Assembly: GCA_035911095.1 (NCBI GenBank)
Contig: JAMHWF010000087.1
Coordinates: 1 to 64,000, forward strand
DNA: 64,000 nt
Reading direction: 5' to 3'
Source of the DNA: JAMHWF01 sp035911095
Lineage (GTDB): Bacteria > Pseudomonadota > Gammaproteobacteria > Burkholderiales > Burkholderiaceae_C
Shown here one piece after another: positions 56,700 through 64,000 of the stretch (position 1 is its first letter; every line of letters begins with the position of its first letter). Under the pieces are notes generated by a model. The model saw nothing but the letters and a program-made list of their open reading frames with translations. It searched no databases and was not told the origin of the DNA. The translations under genes were made by a program, and so were the position numbers.

Positions 56700-57242
56700 A
56701 TGCAAATGATCGCCGAGAGCCCCAAAGTCGCACGCCCCGACGCCGGCAGCCGCCACGCGGCGGCAGCGGCCGTCCCCGCCGCCGGGAGCGAGTTCCTCAC
56801 CTTCCGCCTCGGCGCCGAGGAATACGGCATCGACATCCTGAAGGTGCAGGAGATCCGGTCCTACGAGGCGCCGACGCGCATCGCCAACGCCCCGTCGTTC
56901 ATGAAGGGCGTGGTCAACCTGCGCGGCGTGATCGTGCCGATCGTCGACCTGCGCCTGAAGCTGGGCTGCGAGGCCGAGGTGAACGGCTTCACCGTCGTGA
57001 TCGTGCTGAACGTGCGCGGCCGGGTGGTCGGCGCCGTGGTCGACTCGGTCTCCGACGTGCTGCAGCTCGGGCAGGACGCGATCAAGCCGGCGCCCGAAAT
57101 GAACGCCGCGGTCGACGTGAGCTTCATCACCGGCATCGCCAGCCTGAGGGCCGACGACCACGACCGCATGCTGATCCTGATGGACATCGAGGAGCTGATG
57201 AGCAGCGCCGAGATGGGGCTGATCGACCACCTGTCGGCCTGA
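56700..57242 (+). CDS. cheW: Chemotaxis coupling protein CheW
   Basis: The ATG at 56700 gives 180 aa; the frame is open upstream but that would cover the putative promoter. After a 30-residue Ala-rich tail, the CheW SH3-like fold begins: FLTFRLGAEEYGIDILKVQE, PSFMKGVVNLRGVIVPIVDL and ISGIASLRADD-like ITGIASLRADDHDRMLILMD. CheW links CheA to receptors. It is the last gene of the chemotaxis run. Confidence 0.96.
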   Translation: MQMIAESPKVARPDAGSRHAAAAAVPAAGSEFLTFRLGAEEYGIDILKVQEIRSYEAPTRIANAPSFMKGVVNLRGVIVPIVDLRLKLGCEAEVNGFTVVIVLNVRGRVVGAVVDSVSDVLQLGQDAIKPAPEMNAAVDVSFITGIASLRADDHDRMLILMDIEELMSSAEMGLIDHLSA

Positions 57243-57324
57243 GTCTCTTCCGCGCGACCCAGGCGCGGCCCAGGCGCGGGCGTGGCGCTGCCGGCGTGCG
57301 ACGGTGGCGGTCGTCGCTGCGCTC

Positions 57325-57420
57325 CGACTGCGCTGCGGTGCTCGGGCCGCATCTGTCTGAACGGAGCGAGCGCAGTGAGTGATGCGGCGCCGTCCCGAGG
57401 CGAGCACCGCAGGGCAGTCG
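57325..57420. repeat. Imperfect palindromic element downstream of cheW
   Basis: A left arm at 57325-57353 pairs with a right arm at 57381-57420, both containing CTGCGGTGCTCG or its complement and the GCCGCATC edge, around a 27-bp loop. The right arm has about 11 extra bases. It lies between the convergent cheW and permease genes (gap 57243-57537, no gene seen) and may act as a terminator or belong to a dispersed family. Confidence 0.5.
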
Positions 57421-57537
57421 GCCCCCAGGGCCGACCGACACCGTCGGCGCCGGGGCCGCGGGCCGCCTGCCGCGAACGCGCTGAGGGTTCTTCTTCCACA
57501 AGGACGCGAGAAGAGCCTCAGGCCGCTCCGCCGCCGT

Positions 57538-60159
57538 TCAAACCTGCGCCGCCCGGCGCAACGTCTCCACCACCGGCCTGCGCAGCACCTCGCGCAGCCC
57601 CCACCAGCCGGCCGCCAGCGCCAGCAGCGCGCCTGCCACGGCGCCGATCGCCGGCACCCAGGGCGAGGCGTTCCAGCTGAACTCGAAGGCATAGCGGGCC
57701 AGCCCCCAGCCGACCGCCACCGCCGCCAGCGAGGCAAGGAAGCCCGCCAGCGCGCCGACCCCGAGCAGTTCGGCCCGCTGGACCTTGCCGAGCAGCGCCC
57801 CGCTGGCACCCATCGCCCGCATGATCGCGAACTCGCGCGCGCGCTGTTCGCGCGTGGCGGTCACCGCGGCGAACAGCACCACCAGCCCCGCCGCGAGCGT
57901 GAAGCCGAACAGGAACTCGACCGCGCGGATGATCTGGTCGAGCACCCGCTGCACCTGGCCGATCGAGGCCGAGACGTCGATGTTGGTGATGTTCGGGAAG
58001 TCGCGCACCAGCGCGTTGTCGAAGCCCGGCTGGGCCGGCGCGCGGTAGGCCGAGATGTAGCTCGCCGGCAGGTCGGGCATCTGGCTGCGCGGGAACATCG
58101 CGAAGAAGTTGACCCGCATCGAGCCCCAGTCGACCTTGCGCACGCTGGTGATGCGCGCGTCGACCGGCAGGCCCGCGATGTCGAAGCGCAGGCGGTCGCC
58201 CAGCTTCAGGCCGAGCGTCTCGGCGATGCCCTCCTCGATGCTGATCGCATCCGCCTCCTCCGGCGTCCAGCGGCCGCCGACCAGCTCGTTGTGCCCGGGC
58301 ATCTGCGCCGCATGGCTCAGATTGAACTCGCGGTCGACGAGGCGGCGCGCGCGCGACTCGGTGTAGTCGTTCGGGCCGACCGGGCGGCCGTTCACCTCGA
58401 CCAGGCGGCCGCGGATCATCGGGTACCAGTCGTAGCCGGTGACGCCGGCCGCGTCGAGCCGCTGGCGGAAGGCCTCCGCCTGGTCGGGCTGCAGGTTGAT
58501 CGCGAAACGGTTCGGCGCGTCCGGCGGCGTCGCCGCGCGCCAGCTCGAAATCAGGTCGGTGCGCAGCAGCACCAGCAGCACCAGCGCGAGCAGGCCGATC
58601 GAGAGCGCCGTGACCTGCAGCACCGCGAAGGCCGGCCGCGCGGCGACCTGGCGCGTCGCCAGCACCAGCCAGCGCGGCGCGCGCGACTCGGGCACCGCGC
58701 GCCGCAGCGCCTGCACCGCGAGCCAGGCGAAGAGGGCGAACAGCAGCACCGCGCCGGCGAAGCCGCCGACCGCGATCAGCCCGAGCGTCAGGTCGGACGA
58801 GGCCGCCATCAGCAGCGCGACGAAGCCGGCGGTGCCGGCACCGAGCACCACCAGCGAGGCCGGGCGCAGCGCGCCGACGTCGCGCCGGATCACCCGCAGC
58901 GGCGGCACCTTGGCCAGTTGCAACACCGGCGGCAGGCCGAAGCCGACCAGCAGCGTGAAGCCGACGCCGAGGCCGAACAGCGCCGGCCAGAGCGTGGGCG
59001 GCGGCAGCGTCGCATTGACCAGGCCGGCCAGCATCAGCACGAAACCGTGGTGCACCAGGAAGCCGAGCAGCACCCCGGCGAAGCTCGCGATCAGCCCGAC
59101 GACGCCGAACTCGAGCGCGTACGAGGCCGCGATCGCGCGCTGCGGCTGGCCGAGCACGCGCAGCATGGCGCAGTCGTCGAGGTGGCGGTCGGCGAAGTCG
59201 CGCGAGGCGATCGCCACCGCCACCGCGGCGAGCAGCGCCGCGAGCAGCGCGACCAGGTTGAGGAACTTCTCGGCGCGCGCCATCGTCTGGCGCATCTCGG
59301 GCCGCCCTTCCTCTAGCGACTCGACGCTGACGCCGCGCATCGTGCCGCCGGCCTGGATGCGGCTGCGCACGGCGTCCGAGAAGCGCTTGACCGCCGCCTC
59401 GCCGGCGCTGCGGCTGGTGCCGCCGTCCGGTGCGGCGACCGCCAGGCGCCAGGTGATGCGGCTCGACGGCTGCACCAGGCGGCTGCGCTCGAGGTCGGCC
59501 TGGTTGAACAGCAGCCGCGGCGAAAAGGTCGAGAAGCCGGTGCCGCGGTCGGGCTCGACGGTGACGACGCGGTGGATGCGCAGGTCGGCGTCGCCGAGCC
59601 AGAGCGTGTCGCCGACCTTCAGGCCCAGGGCCTCGAGCAGGCCCGCCTCGACCCAGGCGGTGCCGGGCGGCGGGGCGCCGGTGGCGTCGGCGTCCGGCGC
59701 GCCGATGTCGGGCGCGACGCGCAGGCCGCCGCGCAGCGGGTAGGCCGCGTCGACCGCCTTCGCGGCCACCAGGCGCGTGGCGCCGCCCTGGTCGTCCGGC
59801 GCGCGGGCCATGCTCGGGAAGGTCGTCATCTGCGAGGTGCGCAGGCCCTCGGCGCGCGCGAGCGCGGCCACCTCGTCGGGCACCGGGTGGTCGCTCGCGA
59901 CCAGCGCGTCGCCGCCGAGCAGCTGGCGCGCGTCGCGCGAGAGGCCGCCCTGCAGCCGGTCGGCGAAGAACCCGACCGCGGTCAGCGCGCCGACCGCGAG
60001 CATCACCGCGACGATCAGCAGGCGCAGTTCGCCGGCGCGGAAGTCGCGCAGCGCCTGGCGCCAGGCCAGCTGGCGCCAGGGGGCCGCGGACGTGCGGGGC
60101 TGGCCGGCGACGGGCGGGGGGGCGGCGGGCGGCGTGGCAGGCAGGGTGGCGTCGGTCAT
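57538..60159 (-). CDS. FtsX-like ABC transporter permease (YbbP-type)
   Basis: The 873-residue inner-membrane protein has the YbbP architecture: helix near 45-65 (LRLLIVAVMLAVGALTAVGF), a large periplasmic MacB-like domain (about 70-260), FtsX helices (LNLVALLAALLAAVAVAIAS, SYALEFGVVGLIASFAGVLL), a second half with another periplasmic domain (about 520-680) and a final FtsX module (LFGFTLAAGLVVLFAAVTAT, EFAIMRAMGASGALLGKVQR). Such permeases pair with a LolD-like ATPase (YbbA) to extrude or reposition lipids or hydrophobic compounds. No ATPase gene is next to it here, so the partner must lie elsewhere. Confidence 0.9.
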   Translation of the reverse strand: MTDATLPATPPAAPPPVAGQPRTSAAPWRQLAWRQALRDFRAGELRLLIVAVMLAVGALTAVGFFADRLQGGLSRDARQLLGGDALVASDHPVPDEVAALARAEGLRTSQMTTFPSMARAPDDQGGATRLVAAKAVDAAYPLRGGLRVAPDIGAPDADATGAPPPGTAWVEAGLLEALGLKVGDTLWLGDADLRIHRVVTVEPDRGTGFSTFSPRLLFNQADLERSRLVQPSSRITWRLAVAAPDGGTSRSAGEAAVKRFSDAVRSRIQAGGTMRGVSVESLEEGRPEMRQTMARAEKFLNLVALLAALLAAVAVAIASRDFADRHLDDCAMLRVLGQPQRAIAASYALEFGVVGLIASFAGVLLGFLVHHGFVLMLAGLVNATLPPPTLWPALFGLGVGFTLLVGFGLPPVLQLAKVPPLRVIRRDVGALRPASLVVLGAGTAGFVALLMAASSDLTLGLIAVGGFAGAVLLFALFAWLAVQALRRAVPESRAPRWLVLATRQVAARPAFAVLQVTALSIGLLALVLLVLLRTDLISSWRAATPPDAPNRFAINLQPDQAEAFRQRLDAAGVTGYDWYPMIRGRLVEVNGRPVGPNDYTESRARRLVDREFNLSHAAQMPGHNELVGGRWTPEEADAISIEEGIAETLGLKLGDRLRFDIAGLPVDARITSVRKVDWGSMRVNFFAMFPRSQMPDLPASYISAYRAPAQPGFDNALVRDFPNITNIDVSASIGQVQRVLDQIIRAVEFLFGFTLAAGLVVLFAAVTATREQRAREFAIMRAMGASGALLGKVQRAELLGVGALAGFLASLAAVAVGWGLARYAFEFSWNASPWVPAIGAVAGALLALAAGWWGLREVLRRPVVETLRRAAQV

Positions 60160-60530
60160 CGCGAGGGTTCGGCGGAGGGCTCAGCGTCGCGGCGCGGCGC
60201 CGATGCCGGTGAAAGGTGCCGCCGGAGCGAGCGGGAGCCGCCGCGGGCGGCGGGGGCCAAGCGTCCGCCGGGCGGACGGGGAGCCGGCACGGCCGGGCAG
60301 AAGCGCCGCCGCAGCCGGGGGAGCGGCTTGGAGCGCGGCGCAAGCGCGCGAGTTTCATCCCAAAGCGCGCCCCGACCCGGCCGCAGGGGCGGGCACCGGC
60401 AGGCGCCCGCTTGAATCCTGCGTGCAAGCTGCACGAACGGCGCGGCGGCCCGCGGGTGCTGCAATCACGTCAAGCCCCGCCGCGGCCCTGCTGGAGGCTC
60501 CGCTGGCCGGCGGCACAGGAAGGAAACGTG
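60160..60530. other. Intergenic region between permease and dioxygenase genes
   Basis: These 371 bp separate two divergent genes. The dioxygenase frame stays open back to 60216, but the added translation is Arg/Gly/Pro-rich and resembles no family, so it is treated as non-coding. No clear promoter box or hairpin was recognised. Confidence 0.45.
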
Positions 60531-61418
60531 ATGACCCCGCAACCCCTGCCCCCGCTCTACCTCTCGCACGGCTCGCCGATGATCGCGCTCGAGCCCGGCG
60601 CCGCCGGCGTCTTCATGCAGCGCCTGGGGCCGGCGATCGACGCCCGCTTCGGCCGCCCGCGCGCGATCCTCGCCATCTCGGCGCATTCGCTGACGCGCGA
60701 GCCGGTGCTGCTCGGCGCCGCCCGCCACAGCACGGTGCACGACTTCGGCGGCTTCCCCGAGGCGCTGTTCCGCATGCGCTACGACGCGCCGGGCGCCCCG
60801 GCACTGGCCGAGCGGGCCGCCGCGCTGCTCGGCGCCGCCGGCATCACGGTGCATCGCCTCGACGAAGGCGGCCTCGACCACGGCATCTGGACCGTGCTGC
60901 ACCACCTGTACCCGCAGGTCGACGTGCCGGTGCTACCGCTCGCCTGGCCGCCGCACGCGACGCCGGACTCGCTGCTGGCGATCGGCCGCGCGCTGGCGCC
61001 GCTGGCCGCCGAAGGCGTACTGGTCCTCGGCAGCGGCAGCATCACGCACAACCTGCGCGGGGCCTTCCGCGGCGGGCGGATGGCCGCCGACGACGTGCCC
61101 GAGGCGCCCGAGAGCGCCGCCTTCCGCGACTGGTGGTGGCGCCGCGCGCTGCAGCAGGACCTGGCGGCGCTGGCCGACTACCGGCGCCAGGCACCGCACG
61201 CGACCGCGATGCACCCGACCGACGAGCACCTGCTGCCCTGGTTCGTGCCGGCCGGCGCCGGCGAGGTGCTCGACCCCGCGGCCGTGCCGCGGCGCCTGTT
61301 CGCCGGCGCGACGCTCGGCACCGTCGGCATGGACGCCTATGCCTTCGGGCCGCTGGCGGACGAGTTGGCGGCGGCCCTCGACGGGACGGCGCAGGTCCAG
61401 GCGCCGGCAGTGGCCTGA
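60531..61418 (+). CDS. DODA-type extradiol ring-cleavage dioxygenase
   Basis: The ATG at 60531 follows AGGAAGG at seven bases; 295 aa. The LigB/DODA family features are LYLSHGSPMIALEPG with the metal His, ILAISAHSLTREP, GLDHGIWTVLHHLYP, VLVLGSGSITHNL and MHPTDEHLLPWFV. Members are Fe- or Zn-dependent enzymes acting on catecholic substrates; the bacterial YgiD-like branch has poorly defined substrates. No aromatic pathway genes are near, so the substrate is unknown. Confidence 0.9.
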   Translation: MTPQPLPPLYLSHGSPMIALEPGAAGVFMQRLGPAIDARFGRPRAILAISAHSLTREPVLLGAARHSTVHDFGGFPEALFRMRYDAPGAPALAERAAALLGAAGITVHRLDEGGLDHGIWTVLHHLYPQVDVPVLPLAWPPHATPDSLLAIGRALAPLAAEGVLVLGSGSITHNLRGAFRGGRMAADDVPEAPESAAFRDWWWRRALQQDLAALADYRRQAPHATAMHPTDEHLLPWFVPAGAGEVLDPAAVPRRLFAGATLGTVGMDAYAFGPLADELAAALDGTAQVQAPAVA

Positions 61419-61460
61419 CCGGCGCAGGCACGCGGCGCGCCGCGAGCCTGGCCGACGGCT

Positions 61461-61622
61461 CAGAGTCTGGGATTTTTTCGGCCGTGCCCGAAAGGCGCGT
61501 CAAAACGGCCCGGATCTAGGCGCAAAGCGCAGCCATAGCTCGGGCTATGGCGAGCATTTGCAACGACGAGCCGGGGTGTTTTGGCGTGCAAGGCGGGCAT
61601 GGACGAAAGAATCTCAGGCTCT
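61461..61622. repeat. Large imperfect palindromic repeat (about 160 bp)
   Basis: The element is one extended imperfect inverted repeat. The centre is GCCATAGC-TCGG-GCTATGGC (61532-61551). Outer segments match too: the CAAAACGG region (about 61501-61508) pairs with the TGTTTTGG region (about 61577-61584), and the edges CTGGGATTTTTTCG (61467-61480) pair with CGAAAGAATCTCAG. It lies between the convergent dioxygenase and CopZ-like stops and its right edge touches that stop codon. It looks like a dispersed intergenic repeat that could fold into a long hairpin and end transcription. Confidence 0.65.
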
Positions 61623-61813
61623 CAGGCCGGCGCGTAGCCCTCTTCGGCGAGGGCGGCGCGCACGGCCTCGACCGGCTGGCTGGTCTCGATGCGCGCGCGG
61701 CGCGCCTCGAGGTCGACCTCGACCCGGGCCTGCGGGTCCAGCCGCAGCACGGCCTCGGTCACGCTGCGCACGCAGTGGCCGCAGCTCATCGTAGGCAGGC
61801 TCAGTTCGATCAT
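61622..61813 (-). CDS. Heavy-metal-associated (CopZ-like) copper chaperone
   Basis: The 63-residue protein starts at the ATG at 61813 after GGAGGAACCTG. It is a single HMA domain with the Cu(I)-binding motif TMSCGHCV (Cys11, Cys14), a YAP-type ending and no signal peptide, so it is cytoplasmic. It is divergent from copA and likely delivers Cu(I) to that ATPase. Confidence 0.9.
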   Translation of the reverse strand: MIELSLPTMSCGHCVRSVTEAVLRLDPQARVEVDLEARRARIETSQPVEAVRAALAEEGYAPA

Positions 61814-61910
61814 CAGGTTCCTCCGGCGTGCGGCTCCGGCGACGCCGGCGCGGCCGCATTCTGGCTGGCCACGATACCCGCCACGCCCCCACGGCCGTGC
61901 CGGGCCGGGC

Positions 61911-61941
61911 TTGACCCTGCCCTCGTGGCAAGGTCTATCGT
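61911..61941 (+). promoter_or_regulatory. CueR-type promoter/operator of copA
   Basis: The dyad ACCCTGCC-N5-GGCAAGGT (61914-61934) lies between TTGACC (-35, 61911-61916) and TATCGT (-10, 61936-61941). The 19-bp spacer is the length typical of MerR-family activators, and the sequence closely follows CueR sites before copA genes. The cueR gene is not in the window. Confidence 0.75.
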
Positions 61942-61948
61942 CCTGGGC

Positions 61949-64000
61949 ATGGACACAGGGACCCGACCCACAAGCGCCCCCGCGGCGCCCGCCGCCCGCT
62001 CCCCGGCTGCCGCCGTTGTTGTGCTGCCGGTGCGGGGCATGAGCTGCGCCTCCTGCGTGACGCGCATCGAACGCGCGCTGCGCGCCCTGCCCGGCGTGCG
62101 CGAGGTCGAGGTCAACCTGGCGGCCGAGAACGCGCGTGTCGTCGCCGACGCCGGCGTGACGGCGGCCGCCGTCGCCGAGGCCGTCCGCCGTGCGGGCTAC
62201 GAGGTGCCGACCGCGCCCGTCGAGCTGGCCGTCGAGGGCATGAGCTGCGCGAGCTGCGTCGGCCGCGTCGAACGCGCGCTGCGCCGCGTGCCCGGCGTGC
62301 TCGAGGCCGAGGTCAACCTCGCGACCGAGCAGGCGCGGGTGCTGCGCCTCGGCGAGGATGGCGCCGCAGGCCCGGCGTCGGACGCGGCGCTGCTCGCCGC
62401 GCTCGCCGGCGCCGGCTACCAGGGGCACCGCGTGGGCGGCGAGACGGGCGCCGCGGGCGCGACCGGCGCGTCGGCCCGGCCGCGGCCGGACAAGGACGCC
62501 TGGCGCGTCGCCCTCGCCGCGGCGCTCTCGCTGCCGCTGGTGGCGCCGATGGTCGCCGGGCTCTGGGGCAGCCACCTGATGCTGCCCGGCCTCTGGCAAT
62601 GGGCGCTCGCGACGCCGGTGCAGTTCTGGCTCGGCGCGCGCTTCTACCGTGCCGGCTGGGCGGCGCTGCGCGCCGGCACCGGCAACATGGACCTGCTGGT
62701 CGCGCTCGGCACCAGCGCCGCCTACGGGCTGAGCGTCTACCTGCTGTTCTTCGCTGGCGGCGGCGGGCACGGCGAGGCGCTGTACTTCGAGTCGGCCGCC
62801 GTCGTGATCACGCTGGTGCTGCTCGGCAAGTGGCTCGAGCAGCGGGCGAAGCGGCGCGCCGCCGGCGCGATCCGCGCGCTGCAGACGCTGCGCCCCGAGA
62901 CCGCGCGCCGGCTGGAACGTGAAGTCGGCGAGACCGGGCAGGAAGCCGAGCGCGAACGCCCGCTGGGCGAGGTGCGCGTCGGCGACCGCCTCGTCGTGCG
63001 CCCCGGCGAGCGCCTGCCGGTCGACGGCACGGTGCTGGAGGGTCGCAGCCATGTCGACGAATCGATGCTGACCGGCGAGCCGCTGCCGGTCGCCAAGGGG
63101 CCCGGCGACCGCCTCACCGCCGGCAGCATCAATGCCGAAGGGCGGCTGTTGCTGCGCACCGACGCGATCGGCGCCGAGACCCAGCTCGCGCGCATCGTGC
63201 GCCTGGTCGAGTCGGCGCAGGCGCGCAAGGCGCCGATCCAGCAGCTGGTCGACCGCGTCGCGGCGGTCTTCGTGCCGGCCGTCGTCGCGCTTGCGCTGGC
63301 GACGCTGGCGGGCTGGGTCTGGGCCGGGGCGCCCTGGTCGGAGGCGCTGCTGCACGCGGTCGCGGTGCTGGTGATCGCCTGCCCCTGCGCGCTCGGCCTG
63401 GCGACGCCGGCGGCGATCATGGTCGGCACCGGGGCGGCGGCGCGCCACGGCATCCTGGTGCGCGATGCGGCGGCGCTCGAGGCGCTGCGCGACGTGCGCA
63501 CCGTCGCCTTCGACAAGACCGGCACGCTGACGCTCGGCCGGCCGGTGCTGATCGAGGCGCTGGCCGTGGCCGGCGACGCGGGCGAGCGCGGCGACAGGGC
63601 CGGGGACGGCCCGCGCGAAAGTGCCTGCGACGCCGGCGGCGTCGCGCCCGGACAGGGCACCGACCCCCTGGCCGCCGACGAGGATGCCGGGCGCGAGTCG
63701 CTGCTGGCGCTGGCAGCGGCGCTGCAACGCGGCAGCGAACATCCGCTCGCGCGCGCCGTGCTCGCGGCGCTGCCGCAAGCTGCGCCCGTCGCCGCGGCCG
63801 AGGACGTGCGCGCCGTGCCGGGCCGCGGCATCGAGGGCCGCGTCGGCGGCCGTCTGCTGCGCCTGGGCAGCACGCGCTGGATGGCCGAGCTGAGGGTCGG
63901 GACAGGCCCGCTCGCGGCCGCCGCGGAGGCGCTGCAGGCCGAGGGCCACAGCCTCGCCTGGCTCGCAGCAGCTCCGGCCGACGGGGCCGCGGGGCACGGC
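61949..64000 (+). CDS. copA: Copper-translocating P1B-type ATPase (partial, C-terminus beyond window)
   Basis: The first 684 residues are present. Two N-terminal HMA domains carry GMSCASC (Cys33/36 and Cys100/103). Helices then start near residue 188. The actuator motif TGEP is in ESMLTGEPLPVAKGP. The Cu-binding CPC is Cys478-Pro-Cys480 (VIACPCALGLATPAAIM), and the phosphorylated Asp522 is in FDKTGTLTLG. Part of the nucleotide-binding domain follows, including SEHPLARAV, to the edge. The enzyme exports Cu(I) from the cytoplasm. The start codon lies only eight bases after the predicted -10, so the mRNA may be leaderless; an internal GTG start is the alternative. Confidence 0.93.
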   Translation, partial: MDTGTRPTSAPAAPAARSPAAAVVVLPVRGMSCASCVTRIERALRALPGVREVEVNLAAENARVVADAGVTAAAVAEAVRRAGYEVPTAPVELAVEGMSCASCVGRVERALRRVPGVLEAEVNLATEQARVLRLGEDGAAGPASDAALLAALAGAGYQGHRVGGETGAAGATGASARPRPDKDAWRVALAAALSLPLVAPMVAGLWGSHLMLPGLWQWALATPVQFWLGARFYRAGWAALRAGTGNMDLLVALGTSAAYGLSVYLLFFAGGGGHGEALYFESAAVVITLVLLGKWLEQRAKRRAAGAIRALQTLRPETARRLEREVGETGQEAERERPLGEVRVGDRLVVRPGERLPVDGTVLEGRSHVDESMLTGEPLPVAKGPGDRLTAGSINAEGRLLLRTDAIGAETQLARIVRLVESAQARKAPIQQLVDRVAAVFVPAVVALALATLAGWVWAGAPWSEALLHAVAVLVIACPCALGLATPAAIMVGTGAAARHGILVRDAAALEALRDVRTVAFDKTGTLTLGRPVLIEALAVAGDAGERGDRAGDGPRESACDAGGVAPGQGTDPLAADEDAGRESLLALAAALQRGSEHPLARAVLAALPQAAPVAAAEDVRAVPGRGIEGRVGGRLLRLGSTRWMAELRVGTGPLAAAAEALQAEGHSLAWLAAAPADGAAGHG

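Noticed and set aside
60216..60530. An N-terminal extension of the dioxygenase to 60216
   Set aside because: The extra residues are low-complexity Arg/Gly/Pro. The ATG at 60531 has a good ribosome-binding site and matches the family start.

Overview
The window is 64 kb of very GC-rich chromosome from a betaproteobacterium, most likely the order Burkholderiales and perhaps the Rubrivivax/Leptothrix/Ideonella group. The evidence is two Bug-family (tripartite tricarboxylate) binding proteins, a cyoABCD operon with SURF1, the flagellar gene order fliE / fliFGHIJK / fliLMNOPQR and the codon bias. The genus is inference. No rRNA, tRNA, CRISPR array, insertion sequence or prophage was seen. Both edges cut a gene: dctA on the left and copA on the right.

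Layout. 0-4 kb: partial C4-dicarboxylate symporter dctA (minus), a ZIP metal transporter with a one-base frameshift, a small TPR-like protein, superoxide dismutase and a hemerythrin-like protein. 4-10.6 kb: quinol oxidase operon cyoABCD plus surf1 (minus), with a divergent MFS transporter. 10.6-13.8 kb: LysR regulator divergent from a tartrate/D-malate dehydrogenase and a Bug solute receptor. 13.9-16.5 kb: EamA exporter, AraC regulator and LysE exporter.

16.5-35.8 kb is the unusual part. Nine consecutive minus-strand genes run from fliE through a GAF-like/HlyD protein, a PqqD-M50-HlyD fusion protein, a truncated SecA-like motor, a periplasmic adaptor, a 1,948-residue LEPR-type/DUF4347/cadherin-repeat protein, a hybrid histidine kinase and a REC-GGDEF-EAL phosphodiesterase to an Omp85-family outer-membrane protein. 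Most junctions overlap or nearly touch. I read this as a candidate dedicated export and display system for the giant protein, with a two-component/c-di-GMP output module. It has a SecA-like motor and HlyD-type adaptors but no ABC exporter, no RTX repeats and no signal peptide on the cargo.

35.9-48.3 kb: the flagellar basal-body, export and switch operons fliFGHIJK and fliLMNOPQR (plus strand). 48.4-48.8 kb: two related palindromic repeats. 48.8-51.7 kb: a second Bug receptor, a NarL-type response regulator and a REC-HisKA_3 kinase (minus). 51.9-57.2 kb: a chemotaxis operon of a short CheZ-like protein, cheY, cheA, an MCP and cheW, with a sigma-28-like promoter before cheW. 57.5-64 kb: a large FtsX-type permease without its ATPase, a DODA-type dioxygenase, a 160-bp palindromic repeat, a CopZ-like chaperone and the copper ATPase copA behind a CueR-type operator.

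Many long open frames on the opposite strand are artefacts of the high GC content and are left out. Starts were chosen from ribosome-binding sites, overlaps and homology recalled from memory. No database search was possible.
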